DNA of 64,000 nucleotides from Anaerolineae bacterium (GCA_022820665.1 JAJEFB010000016.1:1-64000), one strand, 5' to 3'. Positions 24,186 to 33,072 are shown, counted from the first letter of the stretch. Numbers and translations are program-made. The notes: generated from the letters alone by a model not told the origin.

Positions 24186-26084
24186 GTGAAGAAATTTCTT
24201 GTAGCGGCAACGATAGCGCTATTTGTGATGAGCCTGGTACCGGGCGTCATCGCACAGGACGATGGGTATACCATCGCCTTTGTTCCGGGTGTTAATCCCG
24301 ATCCCTTTTATATCACCATGAGCGCGGGCGTCTATCAGGCGGCCGAGGACTTGGGATTGAACGTCATCCAGCAAGATCCCGAGCGTTTTGATGTAGCGGT
24401 TTCGGAACCAATCATTCGCGCTCTGATCGCCCGCGGCGACATTGACGCCCTTGTCACCGCGCCCAACGATAAAGAGCAGTCGATACCGGTGCTGCAAGAC
24501 GCGCATGAGGCCGGCATCGTCGTGCTCACGGTGGATACCTTCATCGGCGACGGCAATTACGCCGATGGCGAGGTGACCTTCCCGATCACCTACATTGGTT
24601 CGGACAACACGCAGGGCGGCTACATCGCTTGCTCGGCGCTGGCGGACAAGCTGGGAGCGGGGGCGAAGATCTATGTCACCAATACGCGCCCCGGCATCAG
24701 CACCACGGACCAGCGCGAGGAAGGCTGCTTGCAAGCGGCTGAGGACACCGGTCTGGTCGTGGCTCGCGTTGACTACAACGAGAACAGCGCCGATACCGCG
24801 CAGGCGCAGACGGCGGCCGTCTTGCAAGCCAATCCCGATATCGTCGGCATGTTCGCCACCAACACCTTTGGCGCGCTGGGCGCTGGCACGGCGATCCAGA
24901 ATGCCGGTTTGCAGGGCGCTGTGGAAGTGGCTCTGTTTGACGCCAGCGAAGAGAATATCGGCTTCTTGAAGGACGGTATTGTCTCCCTGGTCATCGCGCA
25001 GAAACCGGCTGACATGGGTTACCTGGGCGTGGCTTTGGCGACTGCTTATCTCGACGGCGTTGGCAGCATCCCGGCGCGTATTCCCACGGGTTACGCGGTC
25101 ATCAATATCGACAACGTCGACGACCCTGATGTGGCGCGTTTCATCTATACCAGCAATACCAGCGATCCCGCGGCGGCGCTCGATGACAGCTACAACCTGG
25201 CTTTTGTGCCGGGCGTGAACCCCGATCCCTTCTACATCACCATGTCGCGCGGCGTCTATGGCGCGGCCGGGCGCCTGGGCATCAATGTCATCCAGCAAGA
25301 TCCGGAACGCTTTGACGTAGCGGTTTCGGAACCGATCATCCGCGCTCTGATCGCGCGTGGCGACATTAGCTCGCTGGTCACCGCGCCCAACGATAAAGAG
25401 CAGTCGATACCGGTGCTGCAGGATGCCCACGATGCCGGCATTGCGGTCTTGACGGTCGATACCTTCATCGGCGATGGCAACTATGCCGATGGCGAAGTGA
25501 CCTTCCCGCTGACCTATATCGGGTCGGACAACGTGCAAGGCGGATACATCGCTTGTTCGTCACTGGCGGAGAAACTTGGCGAAGGCGCGAAGATCTACGT
25601 CACCAACACCCGCCCGGGCATCAGCACGACCGACCAGCGCGAAGAGGGCTGCCTGGCCGCGGCTGAGGCCGGCGGACTGGTTGTCGCCCGCGTCGACTAC
25701 AACGAGAACAGCGCTGACATGGCGCAGCAGCAGACGGCAGCCGTCCTGCAAGCCAATCCTGATATCGTCGGCATGTTCGCCACCAACACCTTCGGCGCCT
25801 TGGGCGCGGGCGCGGCGATCCAGAATGCCGGATTGCAAGGCGCGGTTGAGGTCGCATTGTTTGACGCCAGCGAAGAGAACATCGGCTACCTGCGCGACGG
25901 TATCGTTTCGCTGGTCATCGCTCAGAAACCTGCCGATATGGGCTACATGGGCGTGATCGCGCAAGTCGCCAATTTGCGCGGCGTGACGTCCATGCCGGCG
26001 CGCGTGGGGACTGGCTACGCCGTCATCACGATTGACAACGTCGATGATCCGAACGTGGCTCGGTTCATCTATACAGCCGGCTAG
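24186..26084 (+). CDS. Sugar ABC transporter solute-binding protein with two tandem binding domains
   Basis: 632 residues, about twice the usual length for the RbsB/YtfQ-like family (Peripla_BP_4). A signal peptide (MKKFLVAATIALFVMSLVPG, cleavage after VIAQ) is followed by two complete, highly similar domains: residues about 25-332 and 333-632. Each begins with AFVPGVNPDPFYITMS and carries IIRALIARGD, DKEQSIPVLQDAH, YVTNTRPGISTTDQREEG and FATNTFGALGAG. Ligand-contacting segments are kept in both, so both halves should bind. The copies differ at many synonymous sites, so this is an established in-frame duplication and not a simple assembly error. GGAG lies upstream of GTG 24186. It supplies the periplasmic or surface receptor for the permease and ATPase downstream. 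Confidence 0.92.
   Translation: MKKFLVAATIALFVMSLVPGVIAQDDGYTIAFVPGVNPDPFYITMSAGVYQAAEDLGLNVIQQDPERFDVAVSEPIIRALIARGDIDALVTAPNDKEQSIPVLQDAHEAGIVVLTVDTFIGDGNYADGEVTFPITYIGSDNTQGGYIACSALADKLGAGAKIYVTNTRPGISTTDQREEGCLQAAEDTGLVVARVDYNENSADTAQAQTAAVLQANPDIVGMFATNTFGALGAGTAIQNAGLQGAVEVALFDASEENIGFLKDGIVSLVIAQKPADMGYLGVALATAYLDGVGSIPARIPTGYAVINIDNVDDPDVARFIYTSNTSDPAAALDDSYNLAFVPGVNPDPFYITMSRGVYGAAGRLGINVIQQDPERFDVAVSEPIIRALIARGDISSLVTAPNDKEQSIPVLQDAHDAGIAVLTVDTFIGDGNYADGEVTFPLTYIGSDNVQGGYIACSSLAEKLGEGAKIYVTNTRPGISTTDQREEGCLAAAEAGGLVVARVDYNENSADMAQQQTAAVLQANPDIVGMFATNTFGALGAGAAIQNAGLQGAVEVALFDASEENIGYLRDGIVSLVIAQKPADMGYMGVIAQVANLRGVTSMPARVGTGYAVITIDNVDDPNVARFIYTAG
24258..25160 (+). repeat. Tandem coding repeat, copy 1 (binding-protein domain)
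   Basis: First of two head-to-tail DNA copies of about 900 bp encoding the duplicated binding domain. The partner copy is 25182-26084. Confidence 0.85.
25182..26084 (+). repeat. Tandem coding repeat, copy 2 (binding-protein domain)
   Basis: Second copy. The first codons encode DDSYNLAFVPGVN against DDGYTIAFVPGVN in copy 1. A short linker (SNTSDPAAAL) joins the copies. Confidence 0.85.
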
Positions 26085-26145
26085 AATCGCTAAAGTTTCT
26101 CCACTACCCGGTTTGAGCGAGTAGCGGAGAGCGCGAAGCATCCAA

Positions 26146-26180
26146 GTAAATCCCTCCCTCATTGAGAGGGAGGGATTTAC
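26146..26180 (+). promoter_or_regulatory. Intercistronic hairpin overlapping the permease ribosome site
   Basis: A perfect 15-bp stem (GTAAATCCCTCCCTC, 26146-26160, with its complement at 26166-26180) around the loop ATTGA. The 3' arm contains the GGGAGGG that would be the ribosome site for ATG 26182, so the folded form should hide it. It may both stabilise the upstream binding-protein message and reduce permease translation, as is common between binding-protein and membrane genes. Confidence 0.65.
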
Positions 26181-26181
26181 A

Positions 26182-27333
26182 ATGGAGGATACAGCGCAAA
26201 AGGAAGCCTTTATGGGATTAAAAGCGAAACTAGGCGACGCGCAGCGTCAAAGCCTGGTTAATTCACGATTCATAGATTTTCTGACGAAGAGTTGGTCTTA
26301 TCTGTTCTTGCTGGCTTTAGTCGTTTATTTTTCGGTGACCGGCACCGGGTTTTTCTCCGTACGCAACTTCTCCTCGATTCTGACCACCAGCACTTTGATC
26401 ATGCTGATGTCGATCGGTCAGACTTATGTCGTGATCACCGCCGGCATTGACCTGTCCATTGGCTGGACCGTAGGCTTGTCATCGGTGACGACGGCGCGCG
26501 TCATGCGCGATCTGGCCGACAGCGGCAACGATGTCGCCTACGCTATGTTGGCCGGGGTCTTTGCCGGTCTCCTGGTGGCTTTGATTCCGGGCTTAATCAA
26601 TGGCTTGCTGGTAGCGAGGGTCAAGGTCCCGCCCTTCATCGCGACCCTGGGCATGTTTGGGATTGTGCGCGGCGCGGCCTTTCTGCTCACCGATGGACAG
26701 CAGGTCGTGCGCGGGCTGTCGTCGGAACTGCGCGAATCGCTGCGCATGATTGGCAACGGCAGCTTGCTCTATTACATACCTGACGATGGCTTCCATTGGT
26801 TTGCGCTGCCGCCCGACCTGGAACCACAGCAACTGCGCGTCGTGTCGCAATTATTGCCTTATCCCGTCATTATTACTGCTTTGGTCGTCATCGTCTTCGC
26901 CTTCATCCTGGCGCGGACAAAATTCGGCCGCCATACCTATGTCATCGGCGGCAGCGAAGAAGCGGCGCGCCGTTCCGGCATCAATGTCGATCGCCACCTG
27001 GTCATCATATATGTGATCTGCGGGTTCACGGCCGGCATTGCCGGCGTCTTGCATCTCTTCCGTTTTACCGCCGGCGCGCCACAGGCGGGGGAAGCCGCGC
27101 TCTTGTCGTCGGTAGCGGCGGTGGTCATCGGCGGGACCAATCTCTTCGGCGGCGAAGGCGATATCATGGGCGCCGTGATTGGCTCGCTGATTATCGCGGT
27201 GCTGCAAACGGGCTTGGTGATCTTGAATATCGACTCGATCTGGCAATTTATCGTTGTCGGCATTGTGATCATCATCGCGGTGCTGGTGAACCAACTGCAG
27301 AACGCCCTGGAAAGGATGCAAGCCAATGTCTAG
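26182..27333 (+). CDS. Ribose-type (CUT2) sugar ABC transporter permease
   Basis: 383 residues with about 8-10 hydrophobic segments and the BPD_transp_2 (RbsC/FrcC/YtfT-like) signatures: LIMLMSIGQTYVVITAGIDLSIG early, LVARVKVPPFIATLGM in the middle, and FTAGAPQAGEAALLSSVAAV with GGTNLFGGEGDI late. It forms the membrane channel for the binding protein upstream and the ATPase downstream. ATG 26182 or ATG 26212 (AAGGAAG before it) could be used; the first has its ribosome site in a hairpin. Its last codons (Ala-Asn-Val) and TAG stop lie partly in the duplicated target of an inserted repeat; before the insertion the stop would have been TGA overlapping the next gene's ATG. Confidence 0.9.
   Translation: MEDTAQKEAFMGLKAKLGDAQRQSLVNSRFIDFLTKSWSYLFLLALVVYFSVTGTGFFSVRNFSSILTTSTLIMLMSIGQTYVVITAGIDLSIGWTVGLSSVTTARVMRDLADSGNDVAYAMLAGVFAGLLVALIPGLINGLLVARVKVPPFIATLGMFGIVRGAAFLLTDGQQVVRGLSSELRESLRMIGNGSLLYYIPDDGFHWFALPPDLEPQQLRVVSQLLPYPVIITALVVIVFAFILARTKFGRHTYVIGGSEEAARRSGINVDRHLVIIYVICGFTAGIAGVLHLFRFTAGAPQAGEAALLSSVAAVVIGGTNLFGGEGDIMGAVIGSLIIAVLQTGLVILNIDSIWQFIVVGIVIIIAVLVNQLQNALERMQANV
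27318..27331. repeat. 14-bp direct repeat, left copy (target duplication)
   Basis: GCAAGCCAATGTCT, identical to 27532-27545. The two copies flank exactly 200 bp of repeat sequence. Confidence 0.75.
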
Positions 27334-27531
27334 GCTTACCCCTCCCCCCGGCCCCCTCCCCGAAGCATCAGTGAGGGGGAGCGCATTTCCCGAAGCTAAC
27401 GCTTACACTGGGAATCCGGATTGTATTAGTCGTATGCGTTCTTTGCGAGAATCGGCTAATGTGGACACGCCTCCCCCTATTGTGATGGCGCGCGTAGGCA
27501 CTGTACTGCGGGGGAGATTTAGAGAAGGGTG
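27332..27531. mobile_element. 200-bp non-coding insertion between permease and ATPase genes
   Basis: Starts AGGCTTACCCCTCC and ends GATTTAGAGAAGGGTG. The interior carries the C-run box, the GAGGGGGAGCGCATTT box and a GGCGCGCGTAGGCAC motif seen in other intergenic repeats (for example about 490-620 and 40739-40846). The flanking 14-bp direct repeats indicate insertion with target duplication. No transposase is encoded, so it is a MITE-like, non-autonomous element. Confidence 0.7.
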
Positions 27532-27545
27532 GCAAGCCAATGTCT
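27532..27545. repeat. 14-bp direct repeat, right copy (target duplication)
   Basis: Identical to 27318-27331. This copy contains the ATG of the ATPase gene at 27540. Confidence 0.75.
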
Positions 27546-28310
27546 GAACCCATCCTGACCGCAACCGGCATGAGCAAATACTTCGGCGGTTTGACCGCTG
27601 TCGACAATGTTGACTTCGCCGTCTATCCGGGCGAGGTGGTGGCGCTGCTCGGCGACAACGGCGCCGGCAAATCCACGTTGATCAAGTGCATCTCCGGCGT
27701 ATACCGGCCCGAACATGGCCAGGTCAGCTTTAATGGCGAGGACATAACGAGTCACGCGCCCGCCGATATTCGCAGTCGCGGCATCGAGACGATATACCAG
27801 GATTTGGCGCTGGCGGAAAACCTCGATGTCGGTGCGAACGTATTCCTGGGCAAAGAGAAGACGCGCCGGCTCTTCGGCTTGATTCCCGTGACCGATGACA
27901 ACTATATGCGCGAAGAAGCTTCCACCGCGCTTGATGAACTGGACATCCATATCCCGTCGCTCAAGCAGCGGCTGGTCAACCTCTCCGGCGGACAACGACA
28001 AGCGGTTGCCATTGCGCGAGCCATGTATTGGAACGCCAAACTCGTCATCATGGACGAGCCGACAGCGGCGCTAGGCGTGCCGGAGCAGCGTAAAGTGCTG
28101 GCATTGATTCGCTCCCTGCGCGAACAGAATATACCGGTGATTCTGATCAGCCATACCATGCACGACGTCATGGCGGTCGCCGATCGTATGGTAGTGATGC
28201 GCCGCGGCAGGATCGTCGCGGATATCCAGCGTGCCGACGCCAGCGAAGAGTTGATCGTCAAACATATCGTCGGCACGGCCGACAACGGCGGCAACGCGGT
28301 GATGATCTAG
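27540..28310 (+). CDS. Ribose/fructose-type sugar ABC transporter ATP-binding protein (single domain)
   Basis: 256 residues: Walker A GDNGAGKSTLIK, Q-loop in TIYQDLALAENLDVG, signature LSGGQRQAVAIARA, Walker B LVIMDEPTAALG and switch His in LISHTMHD. It is most like FrcA-type ATPases. It is only one nucleotide-binding domain, not the fused double domain of RbsA, so it would work as a homodimer. It energises uptake with the permease (26182) and the double-domain binding protein (24186). Its ATG lies inside the right copy of a 14-bp direct repeat, with GGGTGGC upstream as a modest ribosome site contributed by the inserted element. Confidence 0.9.
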   Translation: MSEPILTATGMSKYFGGLTAVDNVDFAVYPGEVVALLGDNGAGKSTLIKCISGVYRPEHGQVSFNGEDITSHAPADIRSRGIETIYQDLALAENLDVGANVFLGKEKTRRLFGLIPVTDDNYMREEASTALDELDIHIPSLKQRLVNLSGGQRQAVAIARAMYWNAKLVIMDEPTAALGVPEQRKVLALIRSLREQNIPVILISHTMHDVMAVADRMVVMRRGRIVADIQRADASEELIVKHIVGTADNGGNAVMI

Positions 28311-28465
28311 GACCGCTTGACCGGCTGCTCTTGCAAGGCGAGCCTGTCGTCGACGCAGCGGCACACGCTTGCCGCAGACATAGTAAATCCAGTGATTTGG
28401 CGATATTCGGGCAGGCGCCCGCAGTTGCAGTCGCTAGCTGAGCAGACGGGGACGAGAGGAAATCC

Positions 28466-29434
28466 ATGACGCGACAATTGACGCCCGGGCGCTTCCGTGG
28501 CTTGAAGTCAAGCAGTCTGGCTGGTCACGATGTCTTCGGCATCGTCGCCTTCGATCAGCGTGGCAGCTACCGACGCATGATGCCGCCCGATAGCGGCTAT
28601 GATGACCTGGTACGGGTCAAGAACGAAGTCATCGGCGCGCTATCGTCCCAAGCGAGCGCCATCCTGACCGACCCGACTTACGGGCTCGGCGCGGCCATGC
28701 GCATGAATGGCAAATCGGGTCTGCTGCTGGCTTTGGAAAAAAGCGGCTACAGTGGCGATTCCAGCTACCGCAAAACCGATCTGATCCCCGCCTGGACCGC
28801 CGAGAAGATCCGCAAAGTCGGCGCGAACGCCGTCAAATTCATGGTCTACTACAACCCGCAAAACGAAGCCTTGGCCGCCGAATTGGAGACTCTGGTTCGC
28901 GGGGTAGTCGAGGAATGTCATCGCTGGGATCTGCCCGTATTCCTCGAGCCGATGTCTTACAGCGTCGATCCGGACATCGCTAAAGAAAGCGCGGCATACG
29001 CCGCCAAACGACCCGAGATCGTCATTGAAACCGCGCGCCGCCTATCGCGGACCGGCGCCGACGTGCTCAAGATGGAGTTCCCGCTGGATATCCAATACGA
29101 TCGGAATCGTGCCACCTGGCGCCAAGCCTGCGCCAAGCTGAGCGACGCCTCGGCCGTGCCCTGGGTTTTGCTGAGCGCTGGCGTCGACTTCGCGCAATTC
29201 AAGCCTCAAGCGCAAATCGCCTGTGAATCTGGCGCCAGCGGCTTCCTGGCTGGGCGCGCCATTTGGAAGGAAGCGGCAACCATGGCGGAAAGCGAGCGCT
29301 GCGCTTTCCTGCGCGGCGCCGCCACCGAACGACTCAAACAATTGCTGGCGATTGCCGCGGCGGCAGCGCGGCCCTGGAGCGATTTCTACGCCCCGCCGCA
29401 GCCGACTGAAACTTGGTACGAGAGTTACAATTGA
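28466..29434 (+). CDS. Class I aldolase, LacD/tagatose-1,6-bisphosphate aldolase-like
   Basis: 322 residues with LacD-family segments: GIVAFDQRGSYRRMM near the N-terminus, AILTDPTYGLGAAM, AVKFMVYYNP, VFLEPMSY, DVLKMEFPLD (likely Schiff-base Lys region) and WVLLSAGVDF followed by GASGFLAGRAIWKEA. The family cleaves ketose 1,6-bisphosphates, or related sulfo- or deoxy-sugar phosphates, to dihydroxyacetone phosphate and an aldehyde. It closes the DeoR-type sugar operon 155 bp after the ATPase gene, pointing to breakdown of the sugar imported there. Exact substrate unknown. GGGGACGAGAGGA upstream of ATG gives the ribosome site. Confidence 0.85.
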   Translation: MTRQLTPGRFRGLKSSSLAGHDVFGIVAFDQRGSYRRMMPPDSGYDDLVRVKNEVIGALSSQASAILTDPTYGLGAAMRMNGKSGLLLALEKSGYSGDSSYRKTDLIPAWTAEKIRKVGANAVKFMVYYNPQNEALAAELETLVRGVVEECHRWDLPVFLEPMSYSVDPDIAKESAAYAAKRPEIVIETARRLSRTGADVLKMEFPLDIQYDRNRATWRQACAKLSDASAVPWVLLSAGVDFAQFKPQAQIACESGASGFLAGRAIWKEAATMAESERCAFLRGAATERLKQLLAIAAAAARPWSDFYAPPQPTETWYESYN

Positions 29435-29472
29435 GCGCCGCTTCAGCAGCTCAAATTCTGCCTTCTGGCCGA

Positions 29473-30600
29473 TTACCCGTCCAAAGCCGCTAATTTGCCG
29501 AAGAAGTCACGGTAAATCGCATCGCGGTTGATATCCAGCGCCTCGCGCATGAGGTGACGAGGCTGCGCCCGCCGGTACCAGCGGCAGTCCGCGCTCAGAT
29601 AAGGAGCGTTGGTCAGATAAGACGGCGTCCAGGCCGGGTTGATCAACCAGGCGAAGTTGATCAGGTCCCACATAATCCAGCTTCGCGCAAAGTGGTCGAC
29701 AAAGCCCTGTCGTAGATGATGAGGATTGTTGATGTACAGCCAATGAAGATAATCGCCGATTTCGCCCTTGCCCCGGACCCAGGACTCTACCTCCGGCAAT
29801 GACAAACTCAGTTGCGCGCCGACATGAAAGCCCGGCAGATAGACCAGGGGCGCGCCGCTGTCAAAGAGCAGTTGCGAAGCCAGCACATCCTGTTCCATGT
29901 TGAAGGACGGCTGCACGATGTCCATAACGGTTGTGGGATAGCCCGCCGTCCAGGACACCACGACAGTCTCGATGATCTCCGGCGCCAAAAGCAATGCAGC
30001 AGCCACATTGGTCGCCGCGCCGATGGCGACTACCTGCAGCGGATCATCAACTGTCGCCGTCTTCGCCGTTGCGATCAGATGCTCAACCGCCTCGCTTTTG
30101 ATGGGCTCATCCAGGCTCGCCAGATAGCGATCAGACCCGCGGAAGACTCGGTCAGAGAAGTCGACATCAAGCTTGTCGCAGACCTTCAGGATCTCTTGGT
30201 AGCTGAGTTCCATGCCCCGGCCCGGACTGACCAGCACGGTACCCTGCGGGTCCAGTTGCCGATCGTCGTGTACATTGATGCCGGCCTCGTCGAGCTGCCG
30301 CAGGAGACCGATGTGTCGCGCCAACATGGCTCGTTCTTCATCGGAGGTGGACCCGCGTTGCCGTATGCGGTCGGCTTCCCGTTGCTCGTTAATTCGTTCC
30401 TGGAAGGAATAAGGCGCGGCGTAGATGCCTTCAATCTGCAGCTTGTCGCGCGAGAGAAATGCCCAGGCCAGGGCGTATTGATCATCGATTTCGTTGCGCG
30501 TATCGGTGTCAATTACGCAGCGTACGCGCCCAGCGGGTTCTCTGAGAATGCGCCTGTAGCGCTCGGCGCTCAGTTTTGGAAAACGCGCTAGTTGGCTCAT
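29473..30600 (-). CDS. Inosine-uridine-type nucleoside hydrolase family protein
   Basis: 375 residues. The calcium-binding signature DTDTRNEIDDQYAL near the N-terminus defines the family, which cleaves the N-glycosidic bond of nucleosides. IGAATNVAAALL, VVVSWTAGYP and a downstream Asn-Met-Glu-Gln-Asp segment (family: xNxxxD) fit the fold. It is longer than the usual 310-330 residues and has an extra helical insertion after residue 55 (Arg/Glu-rich), so a related N- or C-ribosyl substrate is possible. It overlaps the upstream CoA-transferase gene by 4 bp and is the last gene of the long minus-strand run from 40481. It converges on the aldolase gene. Confidence 0.85.
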   Translation of the reverse strand: MSQLARFPKLSAERYRRILREPAGRVRCVIDTDTRNEIDDQYALAWAFLSRDKLQIEGIYAAPYSFQERINEQREADRIRQRGSTSDEERAMLARHIGLLRQLDEAGINVHDDRQLDPQGTVLVSPGRGMELSYQEILKVCDKLDVDFSDRVFRGSDRYLASLDEPIKSEAVEHLIATAKTATVDDPLQVVAIGAATNVAAALLLAPEIIETVVVSWTAGYPTTVMDIVQPSFNMEQDVLASQLLFDSGAPLVYLPGFHVGAQLSLSLPEVESWVRGKGEIGDYLHWLYINNPHHLRQGFVDHFARSWIMWDLINFAWLINPAWTPSYLTNAPYLSADCRWYRRAQPRHLMREALDINRDAIYRDFFGKLAALDG

Positions 30601-31799
30601 GCCAGCACCCCGTCGGCGCGCAATTGCGCGATATCAGCCGCGCTGTAGCCGAGCTCAACAGCGACTTCGTCGCTGTGCTCGCCCAGACGCGGCGGATGCC
30701 GGCGATAGCTGAGCGGCGTATCCGACATGTGCACGGGCGTCGCCAACGATTTGACGATGCCCAAGGCGGGGTGCTCCAACTCGACGATGAAGCCGCGCTC
30801 GATGATATGCGGGTCGGTCAGCGCCTCTGCTACGGTGTTGATGCGCCCGCAGGGCACGCCTGCCTCGCGCAGTTCCCTCAGCCATTGATCGCAGGGCTTG
30901 CCGCGGATGATCTCGCGCACGGTCGGCAACAGCGCCTCATAGTTGGCAATGCGATCAGCATTGCTGGAAAAGCGGGGATCCGCCGCCAGGTCGTCACGCC
31001 CGACATGCCGGCAAAAAGCCCCCCAGACATTGTCCGAGCCCACGCCCAGAATGAACCAGTCGCCATCGCTGGCTTGCACTGCCTCGTAGGGAACAACTTG
31101 CGGATGCTGATTGCCGCGACGCGGCGGATCTTGCCCGTCCGCGAAATACTCGCCCGCGTAGTTCTCCAGCCAGGTCATCTGGCCCTCTTGCAGGGACATG
31201 TCAATGAATTGGCCCGCCCCGCTGGATTGGCGCGCCTGCAAAGCCGACAGGATCCCTATGACGGTGAACAAACCACAGGTCATGTCGGCGATGGGGGTCG
31301 GGAAGCGCATCGGCGCGCCGTCAACCTCTCCGGTCAGCGCCATCGTGCCCGATTCCGCCTGCGATACCAGGTCGTACCCGGGCTGTCCCGCGCGCGGACC
31401 GCTGCGGCCGTATCCGCTGATGGAGGCGTAAATCAGCCCTTGATTGATTGTGCTTAGCGTCTCGTAGTCAATGCCATAGCGCTTCAGAGAGGCGGTCGTC
31501 GCCAGGTTGGTCAAAAAGACATCGGCATCGGCAACCAATTTGTGAATGATCTCGCGCCCGGCCTCCGCGCGGATATTGAGCGCGATGCCGCGTTTGTTGC
31601 GGTTGACCGCCAGGTAGTAGCAGCCTTGATCGCCGATATAAGGCGGCGCCCAATATCTCGATTGATCGCCGACGCCCGGACGCTCGATCTTGATCACGTC
31701 CGCGCCCAGGTCGCCCAGGATCATCGTGCAGTAGGGTCCCGCCAGCGCCTGTGTCTGATCCACCACCTTAATGCCGCTCAGCGGCGCCTGTTCAATCAT
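30597..31799 (-). CDS. Family III CoA-transferase (CaiB/BaiF type)
   Basis: 400 residues: LSGIKVVDQTQALAGPYCTM at the N-terminus, LGDLGADVIKIERPG, YYLAVNRNKRGIAL and the catalytic Asp in FIDMSLQEGQ, which forms the aspartyl-CoA thioester in this family. It transfers CoA between acyl-CoA and free acids; the acid is unknown. ATG 31799 with GAGGA upstream is preferred; the frame opens at 31832. Overlap with the nucleoside hydrolase (ATGA) shows coupling. The presence of an acyl-CoA enzyme in the same run as the thiolase-like and DUF35 genes suggests a CoA-linked step in this pathway. Confidence 0.88.
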   Translation of the reverse strand: MIEQAPLSGIKVVDQTQALAGPYCTMILGDLGADVIKIERPGVGDQSRYWAPPYIGDQGCYYLAVNRNKRGIALNIRAEAGREIIHKLVADADVFLTNLATTASLKRYGIDYETLSTINQGLIYASISGYGRSGPRAGQPGYDLVSQAESGTMALTGEVDGAPMRFPTPIADMTCGLFTVIGILSALQARQSSGAGQFIDMSLQEGQMTWLENYAGEYFADGQDPPRRGNQHPQVVPYEAVQASDGDWFILGVGSDNVWGAFCRHVGRDDLAADPRFSSNADRIANYEALLPTVREIIRGKPCDQWLRELREAGVPCGRINTVAEALTDPHIIERGFIVELEHPALGIVKSLATPVHMSDTPLSYRRHPPRLGEHSDEVAVELGYSAADIAQLRADGVLA

Positions 31800-31878
31800 A
31801 TCGTCCTCTTCGTCCCGATTGAGCAATGCCAAGTCAAGGCTACAGATTACACCATTACGCGAGCCTGTGGGAGTCCCG

Positions 31879-33072
31879 TCACTCCCGAGCGGCGCTGCTG
31901 TACTCTTCGTGCCTTCGGCGCCAAATCAGGAGAGCAGCCAGCAGCAGGAGGACGCCCCATAAGCCGAAGACTGCGGCCCAACCACTGAGCTCCACCAGAC
32001 CGCCGATGGCAAAACCGGCCGTCCCGCCGATGAGCGTCGCCATCATGTTGACGGTCCCGGCTATGGACGAGGCGCGTCCTTGCGGCGCTAACAGCAAAGG
32101 GATCGACGTCACCGCCAGACCAAAAGCGCCGTTGAGCATCATGATCGCAAATGCGACGAGCGCGATTGCTATCAGCCCCGTGCTTGCGGTCAATAGCAGA
32201 AAGCCAAAACCAGCGGCGGAAAACATCAAGACAGCGGTCACGAATACCTGGTCGCTGCTCCCCACGCGACGACGCGCCAGCAGCAGACCCAATAGCGCGA
32301 TGACCTGCGTTAGCGCGGCGACCATGCCAACCAGGTTCTCGGCGATCAATTCGGTATCGAGAATGTAAGTGGGCAGCCAGATCAGCGAACCGTTGCGGAC
32401 GAAGCCGACCAGCGCCGCGGCTATCATAATAAAGGCGATTCCCCGCGCCTCGGCAAGGACGGTCGCGGGTCGGAAGCGGCTCGGCGTCGCCTTGGGCGCG
32501 TCTATGCCGGCCTTGCGCCAGAAAGCCAGGACCAGCAGCAGCAGCAAACCGGGAAGCCAAAAGGCGATGCGCCAATTCTCCCCCGCCGCGACAGCCCCAA
32601 TCAAGGTCCAGGTGACAGCCGTGCCAATGACGTATCCGAAGGGCATTAGGGTCGAGGCGCTCTTGAGGCGTTGGGGCTCCAGGCGCTCCGCCAAAATGCG
32701 GACCATCGGCGACCAGCCGCCCGATTGAGCCATGCCGTTGATGCCCCAAAGCGCCAGCATGGCGATCAAGGATGTCTGAAATGAGAATGCGAGATTTATG
32801 ATCGCCGTCCCCAGCAATCCGATGCTGACGATTCGAAAGGGACTGACGCGACTGCCGATCTCGCCGCTGATAAACTGAAAAATGCCGTAAACCCAAAAGA
32901 AGACTGTGCCTAAAGCGCCAACTTCCGCCAGGCTGAGACCAAGGTCGAGAGCGATGATTGGCAATACGACGCTGATATTCGCCCGGCCCAGATAAAATAA
33001 GCCATAGGTAATCGACAGCGCGCCAACCATGAGATCCTGATGCTTGACAAGTGATGCTCGCACGCTGGTCAT
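31879..33072 (-). CDS. MFS transporter, organophosphate/sugar-acid-type
   Basis: 397 residues and about 12 hydrophobic segments. Motifs such as GLFYLGRANISVVLP, FFWVYGIFQFISGEIGSR and WGINGMAQSGGWSPMVRILAE are typical of the GlpT-like OPA and related anion-symporter families of MFS carriers. It would take up an organic anion or sugar phosphate by exchange or symport; the substrate is unknown. A close paralogue lies at 51343-52572 next to an ABC exporter. In this run it sits between the orphan ATPase gene and the CoA-transferase gene. Confidence 0.83.
   Translation of the reverse strand: MTSVRASLVKHQDLMVGALSITYGLFYLGRANISVVLPIIALDLGLSLAEVGALGTVFFWVYGIFQFISGEIGSRVSPFRIVSIGLLGTAIINLAFSFQTSLIAMLALWGINGMAQSGGWSPMVRILAERLEPQRLKSASTLMPFGYVIGTAVTWTLIGAVAAGENWRIAFWLPGLLLLLVLAFWRKAGIDAPKATPSRFRPATVLAEARGIAFIMIAAALVGFVRNGSLIWLPTYILDTELIAENLVGMVAALTQVIALLGLLLARRRVGSSDQVFVTAVLMFSAAGFGFLLLTASTGLIAIALVAFAIMMLNGAFGLAVTSIPLLLAPQGRASSIAGTVNMMATLIGGTAGFAIGGLVELSGWAAVFGLWGVLLLLAALLIWRRRHEEYSSAARE

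Noticed and set aside
25182..26084. Tandem binding-protein copies considered as assembly duplication
   Set aside because: The copies differ at many silent positions and several residues, which an assembly artefact of one sequence would not show.
29431..29454. TTGAGC/GCTCAA stem between convergent genes as a terminator
   Set aside because: The stem is only six base pairs, includes the stop region of the aldolase gene and is not followed by a T-run.
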